A DNA stretch of 64,000 bases from Streptomyces viridochromogenes DSM 40736. GTDB taxonomy: Bacteria; Actinomycetota; Actinomycetes; Streptomycetales; Streptomycetaceae. Location of the stretch: assembly GCF_000158955.1 (NCBI RefSeq), contig NZ_GG657757.1, forward strand, positions 3,275,866-3,339,865. Direction: 5' to 3'. Below, in pieces: positions 26,949 to 35,137 of this stretch. Position 1 is the stretch's first letter, and each line of letters opens with the position of its first letter. The translations under genes were made by a program, and so were the position numbers. The notes under the pieces were generated by a model. That model was given only the letters and a program-made list of their open reading frames with translations. It did no database searches and had not been told where the DNA came from.

Positions 26949-28381
26949 GGGGCCACCACCGCGAGGGTGTCGGACGCCGACAGGTCACCGACGCCGGGCA
27001 CGGCCCGCACACTCACCCGCACGTCATACAGGCCGGGCTCCGGGCCGGGCAGTTCGGTGACGTAGCTACCCCGGTCACGGTCCCATTCCAGTCGCCTTTC
27101 CGCGACCACGGCCCGAGGGCCGTGCACCGGGCGCAGCGAGGCCCACACCGCGAGCCCACCCGGGTCGGTGGTGGCCTCCGGCGGCAGGCTGTCCCCGCGT
27201 AACTGCGCCTGAAGCGGGATCGCGCAACCCTGCGGGTGGAGTTCGTCCAGATCCAGGCCGAGGGCGGCCTCGCGTTCTTCGCCGCGGGCCGCGGACAGCC
27301 GCTGCCGTTCCTCGTAGACCTGGACCAGGTCGGGTACCCAGTCGGCGGAGACGATCGGGCCGTGGCGGTCGCGGGCCCGCCAGCCGGAGGTGTCGTGGCC
27401 GTCCATCTCCACCGGGACGGCGGAGATCGCCGGTACGGTGCCGTCGCCGTGGTCCTCCTCCCAGCCCGCCAGCTCCAGCCAGTCCGGCAGCTTCTTGCTG
27501 ACCTTCAGTGCGCGGCCGTCCCACACCGCCGAGCCCGCGGTGCGGTGGCTCCAGCCCAGCCGGGGCACCACCTGCGGCTCGGCCCCGCTGCGCGGCATCT
27601 CCTGCCACGCCTGCTCGATCTCCTCGTGCAGCGCGAAACCCTGCTTCGCCAGGGGGCGCAGGCTGTCCAGAGGCACATCGTGGGGGTAGAGGGGAGCCGC
27701 GGAGGCTGTGTCCCAGACCATCGGGTAGCGGGGCAGCAATTCGCTGACCGATGGCCACTGGCCCAGCAGGTCGCTCACCGGGGCCAGCCGGACCCCCGCC
27801 ACCCGTACGCCGTTGGCCAGCAGTTGCAAGGCCTTGGGGGCGCCGCGGTGAGGGGTCCCCAGAGTGATCAGGGCCCGGCACAGCGGCCAGCCTTCGAGTG
27901 GGCCCAGCCAGTACCGGGCGACCAGACCGCCCATCGAGTGGGCGACCACCACGACCCGGCCCGCCCGCTCGGACGGGGCGAGGTCCTTCAGCCGGTCGTG
28001 GACGTCGGCCGCGAGCAGCTTCGCGGCATGCCTGACGCCGAGACGGAAGTCGTACGGGAACAGCACCACGTTCGCGGCCGGGTCACGCCGGTCCGGATGC
28101 CCGGTGTCGACGACCGCACCGGGCAGGGCCTGGAGATTCGCCACCAGCCGTTCGTAGCCGGGGACGACGGTCCAGCCCGGCAGCAGCCGCTTGGAGCCGA
28201 TCAGCCCCACCGCCCGCAGCGGTTCGTCCACCGCCAGTCGGTGCGGCCGGGACAGCAGGCCGGCGATGTCACCGAAGCCCGCGTCCCACACCACCTTCGA
28301 CCGCTCGGCGCCTTCCTCGGGCCGTTCCAGCACGCTGCCACCGATTCCGGGCAGCACGTACACCAGATGCCTGCGTCCCAT
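26945..28381 (-). CDS. LCAT/PGAP1-like alpha/beta hydrolase (probable lipase), coupled to the STAND-TPR gene
   Basis: 478 residues. The alpha/beta hydrolase fold has an oxyanion segment YVLPGIGGSVLE, nucleophile elbow AHSMGG (Ser149), Asp313 (GDGTVPAIS) and His340 (RHGPIVS), the order found in lecithin:cholesterol-acyltransferase-type phospholipases. LITLGTPHRG is also characteristic. The last ~90 residues (GLAVWASLRPVHGPR to the end) look like a small Ig-like beta domain. No signal peptide, so it acts in the cytoplasm. One TTA codon encodes Leu394. It is translationally coupled (ATGA) to the downstream STAND-TPR gene, so the two products are expected in similar amounts. I infer a membrane-attacking effector in an immune pair; secreted or housekeeping lipase roles fit less well. 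Confidence 0.85.
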   Translation of the reverse strand: MGRRHLVYVLPGIGGSVLERPEEGAERSKVVWDAGFGDIAGLLSRPHRLAVDEPLRAVGLIGSKRLLPGWTVVPGYERLVANLQALPGAVVDTGHPDRRDPAANVVLFPYDFRLGVRHAAKLLAADVHDRLKDLAPSERAGRVVVVAHSMGGLVARYWLGPLEGWPLCRALITLGTPHRGAPKALQLLANGVRVAGVRLAPVSDLLGQWPSVSELLPRYPMVWDTASAAPLYPHDVPLDSLRPLAKQGFALHEEIEQAWQEMPRSGAEPQVVPRLGWSHRTAGSAVWDGRALKVSKKLPDWLELAGWEEDHGDGTVPAISAVPVEMDGHDTSGWRARDRHGPIVSADWVPDLVQVYEERQRLSAARGEEREAALGLDLDELHPQGCAIPLQAQLRGDSLPPEATTDPGGLAVWASLRPVHGPRAVVAERRLEWDRDRGSYVTELPGPEPGLYDVRVSVRAVPGVGDLSASDTLAVVAP

Positions 28382-28511
28382 TTCCCCCGCCTCCCACCCG
28401 GGCCGCGTCCCACGGCCCCGGCCATGGGGCTTCTTCTACCAGCAACGGGAAGCCGGGCGCCGGAAGTTCCGGGAATATCATCCTTTCGAAACTCCTCGGC
28501 TTGCACTGTCC

Positions 28512-28570
28512 ATGCAGACCCGACCTATGCAGACCCGGCCTATGCAGACCCGGCCTATGCGGACCCTGCC
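28512..28570. repeat. Four 15-bp tandem repeats
   Basis: ATGCAGACCCGGCCT-like units at 28512, 28527, 28542 and 28557; the last is degenerate. They lie between the yidC stop and the LCAT-gene start. Being 15 bp, they keep frame, but I see no convincing gene using them. Confidence 0.8.
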
Positions 28571-28575
28571 GGCGA

Positions 28576-29286
28576 CTACCGGTAGAGGGCAGCCCGCTCC
28601 ACCACACTCCACGTCGTACTGGTCACCACGTACAGCGCGGCGGCCAGCGGCACCACCGCCACGGTGATGAGCGTGAAGAAGGACATGAACGGCATCACCT
28701 TGGTCACTGCTCCCACGCCCGGCATCTGCTCCCCGCCACTGACCTGCACGGCCGGGTTGGCCGCCATCATGCGCTTGCTCAGCCGGTAACTGAACACGGC
28801 GACGCACGCGACGACGACGAACAGCCCGGCGTACACGAGCCCCGCACCACCGAACGGACCGGCCTGGAGCGCGTCCGCCCACCGTCCACCCAGCGGCGCG
28901 GCGAGCAGCTGGTGGCCGAGCAGCTCGTTGGTCTCCCCGCCGATCGTGTCGCTGGAGAACAGGTGGTAGAGCAGGAAGAAGGCGGGCACCTGGAGCAGCC
29001 CGGGCAGGCAGCCGGCGAGCGGCGACACCTTCTCCTCGGCGTGCAGTTCCAGTACGGCCCGCTGGAGCTTCTCGGGGTTCTTCCCGTGCTTCTTCCGCAG
29101 CTCGGCGATCTTCGGCTGGAGCGCGGTCCGGGCCTTCTGACCGCGCGCGGCGGCCCGGGACAGGGGGTGGACGAGGAGTCGTACGAGCGCGGTGAACAGG
29201 ACGATCGCGGCGGCGGCCGCGGAGGCGCCGAACAGCGGCTGAAGGAGGTCGGCGAGTTGCTCGACCAGGTTGGCGAAGACGGACAT
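28576..29286 (-). CDS. yidC: YidC/Oxa1/Alb3-family membrane insertase (short paralogue)
   Basis: 236 residues from ATG 29286, with GGAGGG upstream. The core has the conserved YidC pattern: first helix AAIVLFTALVRLLVHPLS, cytoplasmic hairpin rich in Lys (IAELRKKHGKNPEKLQR), PGLLQVPAFFLLYHLF, and a last helix pair FMSFFTLITVAVVPLAAALY. The Arg of LVRLLVHP fits the hydrophilic groove. Shorter than the main Streptomyces YidC, as for the accessory paralogue common in this genus. Probably co-transcribed after the small membrane-protein gene at 29373. Confidence 0.9.
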   Translation of the reverse strand: MSVFANLVEQLADLLQPLFGASAAAAAIVLFTALVRLLVHPLSRAAARGQKARTALQPKIAELRKKHGKNPEKLQRAVLELHAEEKVSPLAGCLPGLLQVPAFFLLYHLFSSDTIGGETNELLGHQLLAAPLGGRWADALQAGPFGGAGLVYAGLFVVVACVAVFSYRLSKRMMAANPAVQVSGGEQMPGVGAVTKVMPFMSFFTLITVAVVPLAAALYVVTSTTWSVVERAALYR

Positions 29287-29372
29287 GGGTGAGCCCTCCG
29301 GGGGTCTCGTCGTGCCGGAAAGGAGCATGGCGGCATGACGACCCGCGCGGGGTCAGCTAGGTGGAAGCGCCC

Positions 29373-29684
29373 CTACGCGACGGTCGCCCGGAGGGCGTGA
29401 CCGGGTGCCCGGGGCCGGGTGCGCCCCCTGGCGTCGGGGTCGCGTTGAGGCAGGAAGGCCGTACGCAGATCACGGTCGCGGATGGCCGTACGCACACGGG
29501 TACGCGGCACGGCGGGCGCGCAGCGCGAGCCGAGGAGGGCGCACACCGCGAGTGCGGCCGAGGCGGCGGCGGTCGCGGCGAGGGCGACGGTGGCGGAGAG
29601 GCTGCCGGTGTCGAGCAGGGCCACTTCCACGACCAGGAAGAGCAGCACGAGAGCGGGACGCGGACTCGCCCAGTTACGGTTCAT
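29373..29684 (-). CDS. Small DUF6412-like membrane protein
   Basis: 103 residues. Two hydrophobic helices (LVLLFLVVEVALLDTGSL and TAAASAALAVCALLGSRC), then a basic tail with RTRVRTAIRDRDLRTAFLP and QRDPDARGRTRPRAPG. I associate this tail with the DUF6412 family, which I recall as adjacent to short yidC genes in streptomycetes. It is upstream of yidC on the same strand, with an 86-nt gap. Function unknown; a role with the insertase is a guess. Confidence 0.65.
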   Translation of the reverse strand: MNRNWASPRPALVLLFLVVEVALLDTGSLSATVALAATAAASAALAVCALLGSRCAPAVPRTRVRTAIRDRDLRTAFLPQRDPDARGRTRPRAPGHALRATVA

Positions 29685-29916
29685 CGGCTGCCCTCCCTCT
29701 CGTACGTCCGTATGCCCTGCTGTCGGTTATACAGGATCACCCTCCCGAGCGGGTCCGGGACTTCGTACACGGGATTGAGAAAGGGCTGTCACAACTCTCG
29801 ACAACACACCTGCCACGCCCGATGCTTCTCGATGCCACGAGCGGGCCAACCCGCGACGCCGGACCGGGGGACGGGCGCCTGCCCCGGATCCCCCCACGTT
29901 CCCCTACGGAGGAGCC

Positions 29917-31392
29917 GTGATACGACGCAGATCCCTGCTGGCCGCAGCAGGGGGTACGTTCCTCGGCAGCGCCCTCGCGACGGGCACCGCGCACGCGGAC
30001 GCCACGATCGCCGTCAACCCGTCGACCACGTACGGCACCTGGGAGGGCTGGGGCACCTCCCTCGCCTGGTGGGCGGGCGTCTTCGGCGCCCGGGACGACT
30101 TCGCGGACCTCTTCTTCACCACCAAGTCGGTGACGTACAGCGGCCGTTCCCTCCCCGGCCTGGGCCTCAACATCGCCCGCTACAACCTCGGCGCGTCCAG
30201 CTGGAACAGCGTCGGCGGCGAGACGATGGTGAAGTCGCCCAACATCCCCGGCTTCAAGCAGATCGAGGGCTTCTGGCAGGACTGGAACAATGAGGATCCC
30301 ACCTCCTCCGCCTGGAAGTGGTCGGCGGACGCCAACCAGCGCGCGATGCTCGTGAAGGCGACCCAGCGCGGCGCGATCACCGAACTCTTCGCCAACTCCC
30401 CCATGTGGTGGATGTGCTCCAACCACAACCCGTCGGGCGCCGCGAACGGCGGCAACAACCTCCAGACCTGGAACTACCGCCAGCACGCCTCCCACCTCGC
30501 GGCGACGGCCCTCTACGCCCGCAACAACTGGGGCGTGAACTTCGCGACGGTCGACCCCTTCAACGAGCCGGCCTCCACCTGGTGGACGGCGACCGGCACC
30601 CAGGAGGGCTGCCACATGGACCCGGCGGTCCAGGCGGCGGTACTCCCGTACATGCGCAGCGAGTTGGACAAACGCGGACTGACGAGCATCCGCATCGCGG
30701 CGTCGGACGAGACGAACTACGACACCGCCCGCTCGACATGGTCGTCCTTCGACTCCGCCACGAAAGCCCTGGTCTCCCAGGTCAACGTGCACGGCTACCA
30801 GGGTTCGGGCGGCCGTCGCGACCTCCTCTACACGGACGTGGTGACGACGTCCCGCAAGAAGCTGTGGAACTCCGAGACGGGCGACAGCGACGGCACGGGC
30901 CTCACCCTGGCGTCGAACCTCTGCTACGACTTCCGCTGGCTGCACCCCACGGCATGGTGTTACTGGCAGGTCATGGATCCGTCGACGGGCTGGGCGATGA
31001 TCGCCTACGACGCGAACACGCTCCAGCCGACGACGGTCCAGACGAAGCACTACGTACTGGCCCAGTTCAGCCGCCACATCCGCCCCGGCATGACCATCCT
31101 GGACACGGGAGTGAGCTACGCGGTGGCGGCCTACGACGCGACAGCCCGCCGCCTGGTCCTGGTGGCGGTCAACACCTCCACCTCCGCCCAGACCCTCACC
31201 TTCGACCTCTCCCGCTTCTCCACGGTGACGGGCGGCTCGGGAGGAGCGGTCCCCCGCTGGAACACCGTGACGACGGGCGGCGGCGACCTCTACACACCGC
31301 ACTCAGACATCCGCCTGAACGGAAAGTCGGTAAGCGTCCCCTTCGCGGCGAAGTCGGTCCAGACACTCCAGGTAGACGGAGTGACGCTGTAG
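29917..31392 (+). CDS. Secreted glycoside hydrolase family 30-like endo-beta-1,6-galactanase
   Basis: 491 residues from GTG 29917 behind GGAGGA. Tat-type signal (MIRRRSLLAAAGG...) cleaved after AHA. The TIM barrel has WEGWGTSLAWWAG, NIARYNLG and FANSPMWWM, an acid/base at Glu217 (VDPFNEP) and a nucleophile at Glu320 (LWNSETGD). A beta-sandwich follows, ending QTLQVDG. The closest match I recognise is the GH30 subfamily of Streptomyces endo-beta-1,6-galactanases acting on arabinogalactan side chains. Exported folded, acts outside the cell. Confidence 0.85.
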   Translation: MIRRRSLLAAAGGTFLGSALATGTAHADATIAVNPSTTYGTWEGWGTSLAWWAGVFGARDDFADLFFTTKSVTYSGRSLPGLGLNIARYNLGASSWNSVGGETMVKSPNIPGFKQIEGFWQDWNNEDPTSSAWKWSADANQRAMLVKATQRGAITELFANSPMWWMCSNHNPSGAANGGNNLQTWNYRQHASHLAATALYARNNWGVNFATVDPFNEPASTWWTATGTQEGCHMDPAVQAAVLPYMRSELDKRGLTSIRIAASDETNYDTARSTWSSFDSATKALVSQVNVHGYQGSGGRRDLLYTDVVTTSRKKLWNSETGDSDGTGLTLASNLCYDFRWLHPTAWCYWQVMDPSTGWAMIAYDANTLQPTTVQTKHYVLAQFSRHIRPGMTILDTGVSYAVAAYDATARRLVLVAVNTSTSAQTLTFDLSRFSTVTGGSGGAVPRWNTVTTGGGDLYTPHSDIRLNGKSVSVPFAAKSVQTLQVDGVTL

Positions 31393-31436
31393 GCCGGCGT
31401 TGGCGTAGACCGGCATCGGCGTAGGCCGGCGTCGGC
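31389..31436. repeat. Three 16-bp tandem repeats
   Basis: GTAGGCCGGCGTTGGC, GTAGACCGGCATCGGC and GTAGGCCGGCGTCGGC in series starting within the GH30 stop codon. Each unit contains a GCCGGC-like palindrome; three Streptomyces-type microrepeats with no evident function. Confidence 0.75.
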
Positions 31437-31557
31437 ACGGCAGCGGTTCGGGGCGAACCGTGAAGCCGGGGTGGGCGAGCAGGGGAAATCGGGAGGTCGG
31501 ATGGTCTGGCCTGCGCATCTCTCACGCTCGTCACCTCCCGGCAGTACGGTGTCCCCC

Positions 31558-32577
31558 ATGCGCCCCGACACGCCTGCCGAGAACGTCGACCACACCGCCG
31601 AGGCGGCACGCCTGGAGCGGACCGCCGGCCTTTACCCCGAGGACGCCGAGGCCCTGCTGCTGCGCGCCGCGGCCCACCTGGAACTCTCCGGCGCCCGCCC
31701 CGAGGCCACGGCTCTCTACGACCGCCTGCTGTCCTCCACCGTCACCCTGGAGAACCCCCACCTGGTCCGCGCCCTGAAGGCCTCGAACCTCTGGGAGTAC
31801 GGCCACGAGGCCGAGGCCAGAGCGATCATCGAGGGCGTCCGGGCGGCCGCGCCCGGAGACCCGGCCCCCTGGGTGATCGCCGCGGAGGCCCTGGAGAACC
31901 ACGACGAGTTGGAAGCGGCGCACGACACGTTCACGGAGGCCGTCCGCCACCTCCTGACCGACGTCCCGCAGCCCCCGCAGCCGACCCACCCCCTCCTCTT
32001 CGGCCGTCACCGGGTCCGCCGCATGCTGGGCACGCCCCACGACGAGTGGGACGCCCTGGCCGACTCGGTCCACTCCCTCCCCGTCTCCCTGGACGAACTC
32101 CACGACCCGAAGCGCGTGTGGTCCCTGGGCTCGGAGAACCCGGCAGAACTGGAAGCGGAGATCCACCGCCTCCGAGCGGAACTGGGCGCCTACCGCGAGG
32201 CCCTCTCCCGCCCGTTCCCGGTGGCGATCCTCCACTGGCCGGCGACGGAGCTCACGGAACTCCTGGAGGCGTATCCGGCGCTCGCCTCGGAATACCCCTC
32301 GCACGAGACCCACCTCGCGACCATAGAGGCCGCCCTGCGAGAGCTGGCCTCGTCCGGCACCCCCAACCTGGGCATCGTCACCGGCACGGTCCCCTCCTAC
32401 GAGGCCTTCGCAGCCTCGGAACTCTCCTCCCCGTCCGACCCCACCCTGCTCCCCCAGTACGCGACGACCCTGGCGGCCCGGGGCCGAGCGGTGGCCTGGC
32501 CCCCGCAGCAGGGATCGGCTTGCTGGTGCGGCTCGGGCCGCCCCTACGGCCAGTGCCACGGCGCGGTCGCAGCCTGA
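31558..32577 (+). CDS. TPR-like protein with C-terminal SEC-C zinc motif
   Basis: 339 residues from ATG 31558. N-terminal ~150 residues are helical repeats with TPR character (AEALLLRAAAHLELSGARPEA; EAEARAIIEGVRAAAPGDPAPW). A middle domain follows, then the C-terminal SEC-C motif CWCGSGRPYGQCHG, the zinc knuckle shared with SecA and UPF0225 proteins. Cytoplasmic. Function unknown; SEC-C often marks nucleic-acid or ribosome-associated adaptors. It lies 60 nt before the next small gene on the same strand. Confidence 0.8.
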   Translation: MRPDTPAENVDHTAEAARLERTAGLYPEDAEALLLRAAAHLELSGARPEATALYDRLLSSTVTLENPHLVRALKASNLWEYGHEAEARAIIEGVRAAAPGDPAPWVIAAEALENHDELEAAHDTFTEAVRHLLTDVPQPPQPTHPLLFGRHRVRRMLGTPHDEWDALADSVHSLPVSLDELHDPKRVWSLGSENPAELEAEIHRLRAELGAYREALSRPFPVAILHWPATELTELLEAYPALASEYPSHETHLATIEAALRELASSGTPNLGIVTGTVPSYEAFAASELSSPSDPTLLPQYATTLAARGRAVAWPPQQGSACWCGSGRPYGQCHGAVAA

Positions 32578-32637
32578 CAAGAACCGGAGACCCCGCCCCG
32601 CAGAATGCGCCACCCCCTCACGGGGCAAAATGGACGT

Positions 32638-32838
32638 ATGACCACCAAAGCACTCCTGGACGGCGGACCGGACGATCTGACAGGCAAGATCGTCCCGGTC
32701 ACCCCGCCCGGCCAAGAACTCAAGATCCCCCACCGCGGCGGCTACGAGCACTACAAGGTCACCACCCGCCACGAAGACACCGAGGAGGGGTCGGCGACGG
32801 TGTATCGCTGGTGGGAACGGACGGAGGTCGCGGAGTAG
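32638..32838 (+). CDS. Small DUF5988-like protein
   Basis: 66 residues. Pattern LLDGGPDDLTGKIVPV, IPHRGGYEHYKVT and VYRWWERTEVAE matches the small DUF5988 family of actinomycetes, whose members often accompany natural-product or regulatory loci. No signal peptide or membrane helix. Possibly co-transcribed with the SEC-C gene. Function unknown. Confidence 0.75.
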   Translation: MTTKALLDGGPDDLTGKIVPVTPPGQELKIPHRGGYEHYKVTTRHEDTEEGSATVYRWWERTEVAE

Positions 32839-33528
32839 CGGGGCCGCGCACCACGACCGACCCCGGGGCGCACCGGCCGATACCCACAAGACCCAGCCGC
32901 CACTGCTAGCCACACCGGGCCCGTCAGCCGTCACCGCCAGTCACCGACAGCCACCCCGGCCCGACCACAACCGCCTGCCACCTGGCCGGCCTGCCAACCG
33001 CCGAGACGACCCGGCGTGCGCCGAAAACCTGCCGCGCACCGTCTCCGCCCCCGGGCAGAACAGCCTCCAGCACCGCCCCCCCCCACCTCCGACCCCCACT
33101 CCCCCGGGCCGCCCGCTCGCTTCTATCGCGTGCTTGAGAGGCCCGGGTCAAGGGTGAGCCCGAAGGGCCATCGGCGCAGCCGACGCGGAACGCAGCGCAG
33201 CGGAGTGAAGCGCCCTTGAGGCGGGGCGTGGAGGCACGACACTGGCCGGGAAGCGGGCGGTCCCAGACTGGACTCGGCCTCGGCACAGCCGTCGGTTCCT
33301 CTCAGCCAACCCAGCTTGCACACGCTCCATTACAGACAGCGAACACCTGCAAAGTAGGATATTCAAGGAACATCCTTGGCCAAAGCTGCCGGAAAATAAG
33401 GGACTTATCGCCCCTGTTCGGCATCTGCCTCCCCTATGTCCAATCTTTGCAGTACGGTCACACTCCCCGTTGGATGTAAGGGGCTGCTACTTCGTAACGC
33501 AGTCTCTGACCTGTGCATTTGAGGAAGC
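32839..33528. other. Gene-poor left boundary of accessory island
   Basis: About 690 bases without a recognisable gene. The first 300 are very GC-rich and look like degenerate non-coding DNA. A structured hairpin element lies at 33148-33219. From about 33340 base composition drops visibly (runs such as GGAAAATAAGG), which marks entry into the AT-richer island and should hold the promoter of the ATPase gene. Confidence 0.6.
33148..33219. repeat. Multi-hairpin element, left flank of island
   Basis: Outer arms TCAAGGG (33148-33154) and CCCTTGA (33213-33219) enclose small hairpins CCC-GAA-GGG, TCGGC-GCA-GCCGA and a GCGC...GCGC pair. Same plan as the element at 44114-44188. Confidence 0.65.
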
Positions 33529-35082
33529 ATGCCCTACGAGCCCGGCGCCGACTGGCAGTACAACGTCCCCACGACCGGCAGCACGCACTTGCCTCCAGAT
33601 GCGGGCTACGGCAGGGCTCTGACCAACCAGGGTTATGGCTTCGAGGTCGCCGTAGCTGACCTCATCGACAACTCCATCGATGCCGACGCAGACACGATCG
33701 TCGTGCACTTCCTGCGTGATGCCGACCGGATTCTCACGTTGTTGATCATCGACAACGGCAAGGGCATGGACGAGGCAGGGCTGGATGCCGCGATGACGGT
33801 GGGGCGCCGCCGTGACTACGGCGAGGGCGCCCTGGGCATGTACGGCACAGGCCTGAAGGCCGCTTCACTCTCCCATGCTTCGTCGCTCACCGTGGTCAGC
33901 CGCACTAGGAGAAGCCGAGCTGCGGGACGGCGCCTTACCGCGGAGGGCATCGAGGACAGCTTCCGCTGCGACACCGTCGACCCGCTGTACGCGCAGGATC
34001 TCGTTGACCGTTATGACGGGGTCATCGAGTGGCAGGGAACCGTCGTCCGCTGGGATGGCGTGCGGGCCTTCGAGACCGTCGCGCGCGGCCAGAGCGACCA
34101 GTTCCTGTCAAAGGCGATTGCTCGCCTCGAGACCCACCTTGGGCTCTACCTGCACCGGTATCTGCAGCGCGGCCTGAAGCTAGACATAGCCGTGTGGGAC
34201 GTAGGCAGCGGAGAGCGTGGACTCGGCGAGGAAGTGGACCACATCGCCGTAGAAGCCCTGGACCCGTTCGGTTACAAGGTGCCGGGCAAGCCGGGTTACC
34301 CCCGCAAGTTCCAGGCCCCAGTGGAAGGCCTTGGGGAGCTTTGTCTCACCGCCCACATCTGGCCTGCCAAGTCCAAGCAGGCGGGCTTCCGCCAGATCGG
34401 GTCACTCACGGAAAGACAAGGCTTCTACTTTTACCGGAACGACCGGCTCGTGCAGGCGGGTGGATGGAACGGCTGGCGAAACCCAGAGGGGCATCACGTT
34501 CTCGCCAGAGTCGCCGTCGACCTTCCGTCTCACGAGAACAACGTTCTGAGCCTCGATGTGAAGAAGGAGAGCGTCACCGTCACTCCAGCCTTCACGGACG
34601 GCCTCGACAAGGCCGTGGACGCCAAGGGACACATGTTCCGGAGTTACCTGCTGGACGCTGAGACTGCCTACAGGGACGGTTCCAGGCGAAACGAGATCGT
34701 CCGCAAGCCTGTCACTCCCCCAGGCAAGGGCCTGGATCCAAGAGTCAAGCGAGTGATCAAGGAAGAACTGCCCGAGAAACCGGGCGAGGAGCCGATCACC
34801 TTCACGTGGGGTGTGCTTCCGCCGAACCAGTTTTTCGACCTTGACCGCGAGCGCAATGCGGTCATCCTCAACAACGCCTACCGGGAAGACTTCAACGACG
34901 GCAGGCGTGGCGGTGCGAACGACGCCCCGGTCGCGAAGACCTTGCTGTACCTGCTTCTTGAGGACTGTTTCGGGCTGGGGCGCTGGGAGCGTAGCCGCCA
35001 AGACCGTCTGGACTACTGGAACACCATCCTCCTGGCTTCCGTAGATGCCCAGCGCATGCGGCGGGCGCAGCAGCTCTCCTGA
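33529..35082 (+). CDS. GHKL ATPase, MutL/MORC-like, of a defence operon
   Basis: 517 residues from ATG 33529, with GAGGAAGC just upstream. Bergerat-fold motifs: N box VADLIDNSIDA (Asn48), G1 IIDNGKGM (75-80), G2 GMYGTGLKAAS (103-113). The S5-like domain and a long C-terminal region follow. Prokaryotic MORC/MutL-like ATPases of this type occur in restriction-type operons with Z1 proteins, nucleases, methylases and Vsr, as described by Iyer, Abhiman and Aravind; that is the context here. Likely an ATP-gated DNA clamp or switch controlling the nuclease components. No TTA codon seen. Confidence 0.88.
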   Translation: MPYEPGADWQYNVPTTGSTHLPPDAGYGRALTNQGYGFEVAVADLIDNSIDADADTIVVHFLRDADRILTLLIIDNGKGMDEAGLDAAMTVGRRRDYGEGALGMYGTGLKAASLSHASSLTVVSRTRRSRAAGRRLTAEGIEDSFRCDTVDPLYAQDLVDRYDGVIEWQGTVVRWDGVRAFETVARGQSDQFLSKAIARLETHLGLYLHRYLQRGLKLDIAVWDVGSGERGLGEEVDHIAVEALDPFGYKVPGKPGYPRKFQAPVEGLGELCLTAHIWPAKSKQAGFRQIGSLTERQGFYFYRNDRLVQAGGWNGWRNPEGHHVLARVAVDLPSHENNVLSLDVKKESVTVTPAFTDGLDKAVDAKGHMFRSYLLDAETAYRDGSRRNEIVRKPVTPPGKGLDPRVKRVIKEELPEKPGEEPITFTWGVLPPNQFFDLDRERNAVILNNAYREDFNDGRRGGANDAPVAKTLLYLLLEDCFGLGRWERSRQDRLDYWNTILLASVDAQRMRRAQQLS

Positions 35083-35137
35083 CACAAGCGCGCAGTCATT
35101 CCTGTCTCACTTTGATGCGGACTGAGGACTTCTTCAC

